A stretch of 64,000 nucleotides of DNA from Sambucus nigra (lineage: Eukaryota; Streptophyta; Magnoliopsida; Dipsacales; Adoxaceae): assembly GCA_949130495.1 (NCBI GenBank), contig OX422222.1, positions 278,060,109 to 278,124,108 of the forward strand. Reading direction: 5' to 3'. The notes under the pieces were generated by a model that saw only the letters and a program-made list of their open reading frames with translations, had not been told where the DNA came from and made no database searches. Positions 55,991 to 64,000 of the stretch are shown piece by piece. Numbering within the stretch: position 1 is the first letter of the stretch; each line of letters starts with the position of its first letter. Made by a program: the position numbers and the translations under genes.

Positions 55991-57494
55991 TTGGCTATTC
56001 CGGGACAAAACCCAACCAAAAAACCTAAAGGGCTGCCAAGCTCATCTAGACACACATCCCTCCCCCCCTCCAAAAAAAAAATAGACGCGATAACTCGATC
56101 CAAGGATGAACCACTTTGCCTCTGTAAATATGCCGCTAAAAGAAATTTCCTGCACACTTAAGCAAACCATTAAACGCATAGGGAATATCAAAAATATAAA
56201 GTGCATAAAATTAAGTTCTTCCCTTTTATCTAACAATAATCTTCCTAGAAAGATAACGCTCTCCACCTAAGTTAGATCTCCTAAACTAAAGGTGTAGATA
56301 CCATGTCTCCCCCTTTTTGTTCAGGAATAGACAAAGGTTAAAGAATAAATAAATAACTTATTTCTCCCACAATTTAATGCAAATACCACTTTCCCCCCTT
56401 AAATCTACATAAGGGATGTGAATAAGGAAAAAAAAAGACAAACATGCAATGGTCCATAAGGTGATAAGAATTTAATCATATGGGCAACAATGAAGTACAA
56501 CTAGACCATATAAAGAGACACGAGTATCAACTATGGTGCAAAAAAAATGATACCAATTAAAATATCATAAACGTAGCATGGAATATCAACCAAAATACGC
56601 AACAATATGGATACTAATTATGACTTCAAAGCAAATATGGACTAGCTAGCATGGCAAAGACTCGAAAATAAAAAATACCATATATATGTATACATAATGA
56701 TTATTACTAACACACATGCACATATACATATGTATAGACACCACACATGACACAAAATACATTAAGCTTTTCACACTCATATGGAAAAAATGTGTCCAAA
56801 TACATGTGGTAAACGGAAGTGTAGGGGTGTGAACTAGAAACAATTAAATTTCGACCCAATCACTTAAAGCATGTTCACATAGTTCTCATTTGATTACAAA
56901 ACTTTATCTCATTTAGATATAGCCTCACGTGACAATATAATTTGAACTCAATGAACAAACATGCACAATGCACACAAGCCTAGAATTTCGATGATTCTAC
57001 AAACCAATAGAGTCATGACAATAAAAGCTTAACTAGGATATAAAGTCATTGTGCAAACCCGTTAATACATCCAACCAAACTCCTAATAATTTTTTTTCTT
57101 TTTCTTTTGAATATATTAATGAAACTATTTTTGACCTTGGCAAATATTCTTTTTAATGCCACATTTTTTAAGGCCTAATATTCAATGGTGGCTTTTCACG
57201 CAAAGAAATTGTCTTTCACAGCCCGATTCCATTGATAAAAAACTACACCGGATAAACATATTTTTATATATTTTTTTAAATTCGGGAAACGATTATTACA
57301 TGTACAAATCATCCATAGTCATAGAAAAATGTAGATGACTAAATTGGTAGGAGAACATCTCACTTAGCTCAAATATACACGTGACATTTAAATTTCAAAT
57401 GAGATCGTGCATATGTGAATAGAGGCATATAAAAATAGAATCCATTAAGCAACACAAAATCCAACTACTCCATGTAATCATTGGCAAAGCCAAA
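55991..57494 (-). other. Copia interior remnant and unassigned sequence
   Basis: The first 80 bp match the interior upstream of the copia PPT. Beyond that no similarity or coding sequence is recognised. Short ORFs (56042-56266, 56646-56843) look random. Confidence 0.4.
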
Positions 57495-57645
57495 AAAATA
57501 CCTAAATCATATAATGAAAATCTTAATAGGGACGAGTCAAATAGGTGCCATGGTTGTGAGGGTTATGGCCATAGGGCGAGAGAGTGCCCCACTACACTAA
57601 TGAGAGAAGGCAAACAACTAATTTCTTATAATTACACCCTTAGTG
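57495..57645 (+). pseudogene. Copia gag zinc-knuckle fragment
   Basis: Reads NLNRDESNRCHGCEGYGHRA then RECPTTLMREGKQL and SYNYTLS, close to CFGCEGYGHKVAEC and AYNSILS at 40741-40840. It is cut at 57646 by the E4 LTR. Its plus orientation differs from the copia LTR at 55978, so it comes from another copy. Confidence 0.8.
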
Positions 57646-59720
57646 TGGCCATTCCTGATCCTCACGGAGGGCGGGCAGCCTGAGGGAGGATCCTAGGTCC
57701 CGTGCGTCCCTCTCGGGAGCGCTTCGGCCGACATCATTTGGGTGAGGTGAAAAATGTAGAGAGATAGAGTCGCCAGTCTATTTTAGTCAAAACAGATAAA
57801 AGAAAGGGAGCCATTCCTAAGGACAACATCCAAAGACATACTGATGCATAAGAAACCAAAATGATTCGAAAAGGGTCCGAAGGCTAAGTTACGAAATGGG
57901 AAGGTGTTAGACACCCATTCCGCCCTTTCGGTCTCTCATGGGTTTTTGTTATTTTCCTTTATTTTCCCCATGATATGTGTGAAAGTGTATATATAGTGGA
58001 GATAGGAATCATCGTCTTGCACTATGGAAGAGGTAAAGCGAGTCATCCGTAGGAAGGTATAAAAATATTAGAAAATAGAATTTACGCGATTATCCTTACG
58101 TTGACCGTTATGATGAAACGATAACGCAAGTGCAATAATACGCCACTAAGAACAAATATATGTATATATATAATATAAGAGAGTGGAGTTTAGAGAAAAT
58201 AGAAAATAAGAGAAAAAGTAAAAATAGGACTTGAGTCTCGGGTTTTACCCCGAGACGCCTACGTAGCCTATAGAGGAATCAAAGTCCACGTAGTTCGCAT
58301 GCAAAACGAGGGGTGGGGTTTATCCCATAAATCTTAAAAAAGGGGGATTCTCTTGTTTTTTTTTGTGTGTGTGTAGAAAAAGTGTTTTAGTTGTGAGAAA
58401 AGTGGTAGAAAAGTATGAGAATTCCCATTTGGAATTTATGAGCAAGCCCTCTTTTTCTTATTTTTTGGGTTTTTATTTATATGAAAATAAGAGATATGCA
58501 ATAATACTAAATAAAAATTATATTAGGATGTGTGAGATGAGATAATGAAAGTGCTAAGAAATAAAACAAGTTATTGCGAATTTATGAGAATTTAAGGAGA
58601 GAGTTGAGAAGAGCTTCTTGAAGATCTTGGATTGATCTTGAATGTTGGAGAGCAGACCTTAGACTTGGATGATGATGGAGGGTAGTGAATTCACCAAGTT
58701 TGATGAAAAGGATGATGAAAAGTGAAGGTTGGGAAGGGATTTGGGTGTGGAAATCACGCTGACTTCGAGAGAGGTTTTCTGGATTTGCTGAGAGTGATAT
58801 CTATCAGATCTGGGCTCCCCTTGCAAGTGAGGTCAGGCCTCCTTTTTATAGGACCAGGGTATTGCCGATCGACATAGCCCTATTCCTGCTAATTGGTAGG
58901 TGCGTTTAGGCACACTACCGATAGGCAAGGTCTGGGACCTGTCGTTTGGCAGTGTCTTTCGGGCCTTTTTGGAAAATTGATCGTAGAATGCAAACCATTG
59001 ATTAGAATTGTGCATGGGGTGGACCGATGGAAAGGTAATTCAGATACCTTCAAAAGTACTTGGGACTTCTCCTGGGTTCGGGAGTTGGCTTTGGGTCAAA
59101 TGTGGCTCGGAATCATTTCGATCTATTAGACGGGGAATCGTCGGACTTAAATGGATCATTCATCCAAATGGTAAGTCCAAATTATGCATGGGGAAGACCG
59201 TTGGAAAGGTTAGGAGATGTACTTCAAAATTCCAAAGAGTTTGATCCAATTCGAGGAGTTAACTTCGGTCAATCGAGCCTTGGAAGCATTCAGTGACCTT
59301 TCGAAGTAAAACAGATCGTTCGTCCGTACCGTAAGTCGGAATAACGCATGTTGGAAAGGGGTTTCAGTGCCCTTTGAAGATTCAGTCAGTCTCGATCGAG
59401 TTAAAGACTTGACTTAGGTCAAATAGAGCCCAGGAGCACCCGATGGCCTTCTGATTGAGTTTTGGGAGAAAATTGGTCGTTCGTCTACATGGTAAGTCAG
59501 AATTATGCACGGGATGGACCGTTGGAAAGGGGTTTCAGTGCCCTTTGAAGATTCATTCAGTGTTGGTCGAGTTAAAGACTTTGACTTTTGGTCAAATGAA
59601 GCCTAGGAGTGCCCGATGGCTTCTAGGTCAGTACTCGGGGTATGACTTGGGTTGTAGTAATGAAGGGAGGTTCTCGGGACCTAAGGAGAGTTTAGGGGGT
59701 AACAGAATGGGGTGTCTACA
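57646..59720 (-). repeat. E4 3' LTR, Ogre/Tat type
   Basis: On the minus strand it begins TGTAGACACCCC and ends GGAATGGCCA. The lower limit is set by the break in the copia gag at 57645, the upper by TACA 59720. Homologous to 14493-16791. The sequence that follows at 59721 has no PBS but on the minus strand gives GAGGGGCTC as PPT, so the element interior lies to the right. Contains an internal TGGCGACTC (57767-57775). Confidence 0.75.
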
Positions 59721-59733
59721 GAGCCCCTCAACG
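59721..59733 (-). promoter_or_regulatory. E4 polypurine tract
   Basis: Minus strand CGTTGAGGGGCTC abuts TGTAGACACC; compare ATTGGGGGCTTC in E1. Confidence 0.6.
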
Positions 59734-59779
59734 AGTGAGTTTGGAACAAACGATAGCCGTCAAATAGACACCACGTGAT

Positions 59780-60335
59780 ACTTTTGAGGGAGGATGACCA
59801 ATTCAGAGGGTCAAGGCTGATTCTGAGGACCTAAGGGAGAGAGGATGACCAATTCAAAGGGTTGAGTCCAATTATGAGGACCTACGAAGTGTTCTGGGGA
59901 TAACTAATTCCGTGGGTAGAAGCCGATTCTGCGAGCTTAAGTTGAGATGACCAATTCTGTGGGTTGAAGCCAATTCTGAGGGCTTAAGTAGAGATGACCA
60001 ATTCTGCGGGCTTAAGTATGAGATGACCAATTCTGCGGGTCGAAGCCAATTTTATGGGCTTAAGTTGAGATGACCAATTCTACGGGCTTATGTAGGGATG
60101 ACCGATTCTACGAGTCGAAGCCAATTCTGCGGGCTTAAGTTGAGATGACCAATTATGCGGGTCAAAGTCAATTCTGAGGGCTTAATTAGGGATGACCAAT
60201 TTTGCGGGTCGAAGCCAATTCTACGGGCTTAAGTAGAGACGGCCAATTCTGCAGGTCGAAGCTAATTTTGCGGGCTTAAGTATAGATGAACAATTCTGTG
60301 GGTCGAAACCAATTCTGCGGGCTTAAGTAGAGATG
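59780..60335. repeat. E4 minisatellite, about 12 units
   Basis: Units of about 47-48 bp built on GATGACCAATTCTGCGGG, GTCGAAGCCAATTCTGCGGG and CTTAAGTAGA, with some 27-29-bp units lacking the middle third. Within a unit CCAATTCTGCGGG recurs every 22 bp, so the array grew from a shorter repeat. It lies between the 3' LTR and the antisense gene, the place where Tat/Ogre elements are known to grow satellites. Confidence 0.92.
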
Positions 60336-60800
60336 TTCTTGGGGAACTCTGCCGGAGAGATTTATCTTGTGGTTTTGTTTTAGGCTGGGGAGACGACTGC
60401 TGGGGAAATCTTTTGCATCCTTTGAAGGAATAGCCAGAATTCCATTGTGGAGATTTAGGTAGCCCAGAGTTTGGATGCATTGCTTGGGGAAAATTGAGGC
60501 CTTTGAGGCATAGGGGGTGATCTTTAGAGATCCTCCGGGGATGTTATCGGGAGTAGTTTTACTTGGTGAAAATGTTTTAAATCCTTCCTGGGATTTTTAG
60601 GAATTTTCTGAGAATTTTTTAGGGCTGTCTGGTATTTTTTGGGAATTTTTGTACGAAATTTAAAGGGGGTGCCGGTCGGCATGGTTCAGAGGGTGCCATT
60701 CGGCAATGGCACAGACTTTTGGACTGCCTCGGGAAGGTAAGGGGTTAGTACCAATCGGTGGGTGGGGGGTCAATACCGATATGCATGACCCTTGGCATCC

Positions 60801-60808
60801 TATATAAA
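60801..60808 (+). promoter_or_regulatory. TATA box of the E4 antisense PMD gene
   Basis: TATATAAA in the context CCTATATAAAGGGAG, 102 bp before ATG 60903; a near-perfect plant TATA box with a pyrimidine-rich leader. Confidence 0.85.
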
Positions 60809-60902
60809 GGGAGAGAATTCCCCTCATTTTTCACAGCTTCTTGCTTTCATTCTTTATGTGATTTTCCTCTGCAAATCGTTCTAGCGTTCCGATCTCTAAG
60901 AA

Positions 60903-62988
60903 ATGGCTGCCTTTGTGAGCACTGCAGCGCATAGGGAAAGGTTGACTGTTGATGACTGGGCGAACGTTGAGTGGAGGGCTAGGGAGCCTCTTGCTTTGGT
61001 GAGTGAGAACTCCTTTGACGCATTCGAGCCGATTACGGATGAGAGGATTTTGCTATGGGAGCCATCGCGTCATCGGTCTTCTAAGGTGGTGAGCCCCGAC
61101 GGTTATTTAAGCAACCTGACTTTTGGCATTCTTCTCTTTTTGGTGATTTTTCCTTCCTTCTTGAATTTGACAAGGTTTCTTCTTTTGACAGTCTGATATC
61201 TCTTTGAAGAACACGCGTGCCCGTGGGGCGATAGGGCTTAAGGACGTCTGGGAGCATCTTCCACCCGTGGTGCATTGGGTGGTATCATGAGCGGGTTTTA
61301 AGAGGTTAGCGTCTATGCTGGATGAGACGCCTCGATCGACAGCGATCTGATGAGCTTTGGGGGAGAGATGGTGGGATACTAACATTTCAGTTTTGGGGAA
61401 ATTACCGTGACTCGCATAGACGTGCAATAGCTACTGGGGCTGGATTGCGATGGGGAGTAGATAGATGTGGATCGCTCTCTACGGGTGAGGTCAGAGGCGG
61501 TGAGGGTGGCGCTCGGTGATGTAGGGAGGATAGTTTCTGGGGATTCCATCCGTCTGTCCTTATTGAAGGATGTCTTGCTGAGTAGGGTGGTTGATGTGGA
61601 GGATGGGCTGCAGGTGAGGCAGATGTCCCGGTTGTTCATTTTGCTGGTGCTAGAAGGTTTCATGGTGGCGTCGAGTGGCGACGTCATCCATTTGTGGTTC
61701 TTTCCGTATTTGAGGATGTTTTCGAACATCCCTCTCTATGATTGGGGGAGTATGAATTTAGCGACCCTCTATTTTTCTTTGGATGCATTCAACCGGTGCT
61801 GTCGGTAAACCTTTACTGGATCCACGTATCTCCTCGAGGTATCCTTTAATTTTCCGCATTTTCCTTTCATGCATTTGCATTTTCCTTATGCGTCTCTTTT
61901 TTATTGTGAATTCCTGTCTTTGGTAGACGTGGTTCTATGAGGTGATTGGGTGCAATACCCACCTGATTGCCTTGAAGGACGAGACTGTTGGGGACTTCTG
62001 CTGATTATATCGATGGCGCAAGGTCAATTGGCAGTCGAATGGATCTCTCTCTATAGAGGCGGTGCGTCAGGTCTTGAATGGCCTGACTAGTGGTAGGGTA
62101 AGACTCTTTCCTTTTCATCCTTAGTTTTTGGCATGTTCTGATTTTGTATTGACTTATCTCTACTAGGGATTTTCAGTGACTTTTTACCCTTGGGGGACAA
62201 GCATTCAGGATACGGGGGCGACCGGGGTGAATGTGCAGATGAGGCATTTGCTGGTGCATGAGTTCGGCCATTCTTGGTATCTCGGGGATCGGGGGATTTG
62301 ACAAATTATGGAGGAGGAGGTGGTGGTGCCACCTGCACAACCTCCTATGTCTATGAGGCGAGAGCGGATGTTGTAGGAGGATATGAGGATCGCAGCGATG
62401 ATCGACGAGTCCTACCTGTTGTATACTGATACGACTGTGCCGTATGACTATATGAACTTTGTGATGAGCTGGTTGATGGTGCCTAGCATATACGATACCT
62501 TCCCTTTCCCTCCTGCAGGTTCGAGTCGGGCGATGGGGTCTTCCCACAGCGGCGGTGGTCCATCGACGTCTGTGGCGGCGACGACTTCAAAAGTCCCCTT
62601 CGTGCGATTGCATACCCCTTTGTACAACATCCGACGGGCTGATGGAGGGATGGTCCCGATGTTGAATCATCCTCATGCGATGGATCCAGAGGAGCTGGGT
62701 TTGACAGAGGGGGTTCTTCATCCTGAGGTATATCTTTTCTTATTTTTGGTTCCTTTTCTGTTTTGATCCCTATTTGATACTAATTTTGCCTTTTTCTTAC
62801 AGTAAGTCTGACTGAGGGACATTAGAGACCGTATATCTTCGACGACTGCCCACATTCGAGATGTGGTCCCGGTTCCTTCTTACTTGGTGCCATCTTCTTC
62901 ATTCGAGGAGGAAACTGGCTCGGGCAGTGGTGGTGCATCATCTCACCGTAGGGGAAAAAGAGCGCGTCACAGGGGTGGAAGCTCTTAG
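60903..62988 (+). pseudogene. E4 plant mobile domain (PMD, MAIN/MAIL1-like) gene
   Basis: Exon 1 (60903-61085) encodes MAAFVSTAAHRERL and ITDERILLWEPSRH. An intron (61086-61191) rejoins in frame. Exon 2 gives GAIGLKDVWEHL and DETPRSTAI, then after stops and a one-base shift near 61380 HFSFGEITVTRIDVQ, stop, LLGLDCDGE, the PMD signature (family: F..GEMTITLEDV..LLGLPIDG). MSRLFILLVLEG and YLRMFSNIPLYDWGSMNLAT follow, as in PMD proteins. Further introns (about 61840-61927, 62097-62168, 62728-62802) are likely. The C-terminus is Ser/Gly-rich, then RRGKRARHRGGSS and stop at 62986. PMD proteins MAIN and MAIL1 act in plant TE silencing, and PMD sequences are known in TEs; the role here is unknown. 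About six stops. Confidence 0.72.
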
Positions 62989-63512
62989 AGAGAGGGGTGA
63001 AGAGTAGGTGAGAGAGAGAGAGAATGTGGGTTCGGGCAGAGTCCCGTTGTTTTGTTTTTCTTTTATTTCCTGCAAAATTTGATGTGACACAGAAGAATAT
63101 ATATATGCAATGCAATGGGATTTTTTTATCATCTTTTGTTAATGGTGAGTGAATGCATGCACATACGCTTTTTACTTTACTGCTGAGACAGTAAAAAGAG
63201 ATATTTTTGGGATTTTGAAGGAAAATTTTTGAAATGAGAAATTATATAGGGGTGGTAAAGGATTTTTGAAATTTTGTTGAGAACATCAATTTATTTTTAT
63301 TAAGCTCCTGATTTTGACAAAAGAGGAAAAAGGAAAATTTCTACAAGTAGGGGGTTACCGATCGGCAAGACCCTTGTCCTGCCTATCGGTAGTCAAGTCC
63401 AGTCCCATCAATTCAAAGCTTTGATTAGTGCCCTCTTAAGCCTCTTGTACTTTGTGGGGTAGGATTTCCTTCGATTTCTGCAGGGGTCATTTCTTTTGTG
63501 AGGGTTTTCAAG
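62989..63512. other. Spacer between the two E4 antisense genes
   Basis: 3' UTR-like and promoter sequence: GA-rich run (63000-63030), a small ACTG/CAGT hairpin near 63178-63195, AT-rich stretch to 63330. No coding content. Confidence 0.5.
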
Positions 63513-63520
63513 TATAAAAA
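63513..63520 (+). promoter_or_regulatory. TATA box of the second E4 antisense gene
   Basis: TATAAAAA, 71 bp upstream of ATG 63584. Confidence 0.7.
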
Positions 63521-63583
63521 TGGGCAAGGGTGGAGTGTTTTCATCACAACTTCATTTGTCTACTTATTTATTAGTTTTACAAG

Positions 63584-64000
63584 ATGGCTATCCCTGGTAG
63601 CATTGAGTTTTCTAACTACCTCGAAGCCTTGGAAGCAATGTGCTCTTATAATGTCGACTATGATGGTTTCAACATGCGTCGAGTCTCTTTGAGGCGCAAT
63701 CGGTCCATTGAGTGGAACATGCTGATGGTGGTGGTACAGTTTTGGTACCCCGAATACCATGTATTCCTCTTTGGGTTGAATGAAGTTTGTCCTACCTATA
63801 GGGAATTTTATGCCATGCCGGGGATAAATCCCAGTGTTGCTGCGACTTTACCCAAATTTTCCCGTTCTCCGAGGGATTTATTGGCTGGGCTTCTTCATAT
63901 TTTGCCTCCGGCGACTAGATCACTGGTTGCTGGAGGAATGATCTCCCTCCCGATGGTGTTGCCGTCTGTTCATTTGTGGGAAGTAGGTGATGCTGGCTAT
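63584..64000 (+). CDS. Second E4 antisense ORF, partial (DUF7745/PMD-associated-like)
   Basis: From ATG 63584 (AAGATGGC) the frame is open for 139 codons to the window edge. It reads MAIPGSIEFSNYLEALEAM, later WNMLMVVVQFWYPEYHVFLF, NEVCPTYREFYAMPGI and then Pro/Ser-rich LPKFSRSPRD. The pattern 'fW-P-y--F-f---e--PT--Ey--l-g' is that of plant proteins (DUF7745-type and PMD N-terminal segments) often encoded by Tat/Ogre elements. It is the only element gene here without a visible break. Its own TATA box lies at 63513. Function unknown; the C-terminus is outside the window. Confidence 0.75.
   Translation, partial: MAIPGSIEFSNYLEALEAMCSYNVDYDGFNMRRVSLRRNRSIEWNMLMVVVQFWYPEYHVFLFGLNEVCPTYREFYAMPGINPSVAATLPKFSRSPRDLLAGLLHILPPATRSLVAGGMISLPMVLPSVHLWEVGDAGY

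Larger units (their letters stand above)
57646..64000 (-). mobile_element. E4: Ogre/Tat-like element, partial
   Basis: 3' LTR, PPT, a 48-bp minisatellite and two plus-strand (antisense) genes are seen; gag-pol and the 5' LTR would lie beyond 64000. The orientation is inferred from the PPT and from the parallel with E1 and E2. A plus-strand element with a 5' LTR here is less likely because no PBS follows. Confidence 0.6.

Overview
The window is plant nuclear DNA made almost entirely of nested, mostly broken transposable elements. I see no convincing single-copy host gene, no rRNA or tRNA gene and no CRISPR array. The plant assignment rests on Tat/Ogre-type Ty3/gypsy elements with long LTRs, a Ty1/copia element primed by initiator tRNA-Met, a CACTA transposon with a TNP2-type transposase, plant-type introns and TATA boxes, and plant mobile domain (PMD) coding sequence. 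A eudicot is likely from the AT-rich background; the species cannot be told.

Layout. 60-600: LINE reverse-transcriptase remnant. 1262-1786 plus 13956-14110: an old minus-strand Tat/Ogre-like gag, split by element E1. 1787-13950: E1, a structurally complete minus-strand Tat-lineage element with 5-bp target duplication GTGAC. 14364-22203 plus 37930-38310: E3, a decayed plus-strand Tat/Ogre-like element carrying an Ogre-type LTR (about 14493-16791) in its leader and split in pol by E2. 22204-37929: E2, a decayed minus-strand relative of E1 with target duplication ATGAG; E2 itself holds a solo LTR (31331-34222, duplication TCTGG) and two MITE-like insertions (about 36672-37208 and 37217-37709). 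38311-46331: a truncated gypsy-type LTR split by a copia element that kept only gag (38652-44898). 46332-50910: C-terminally truncated CACTA transposon on the minus strand. 51509-53853: solo LTR of chromovirus (Del/Tekay-like) type. About 54655-55978: minus-strand copia 3' LTR of the same family as 38652-44898. 57495-57645: copia gag zinc-knuckle scrap. 57646-64000 and beyond: E4, an Ogre/Tat-like element seen only from its 3' LTR inward.

How it works together. E1, E2 and E4 share one architecture: gag-pol runs (or, for E4, is inferred to run) on the minus strand, and between the pol end and the 3' LTR there is a separate gene on the opposite strand with its own TATA box, intron-like splice sites and poly(A) signals. 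In E1 and E2 this gene encodes a Transposase_28-like N-terminus, coiled coils and, in E1, an RG-rich segment. In E4 it encodes a PMD protein, followed by a second TATA-driven ORF that leaves the window. E1 has a hairpin-bearing minisatellite where the convergent transcripts meet, and the same hairpin motif has been amplified in frame inside its pol.

The most unusual signal is a set of paired near-palindromes at matching places inside LTRs of unrelated families. The palindromic sequence differs between copies while symmetry, and in one pair the spacer, is kept. Most coding regions carry nonsense changes of the C-to-T or G-to-A kind, so these elements look silenced and old; E1 is the youngest.
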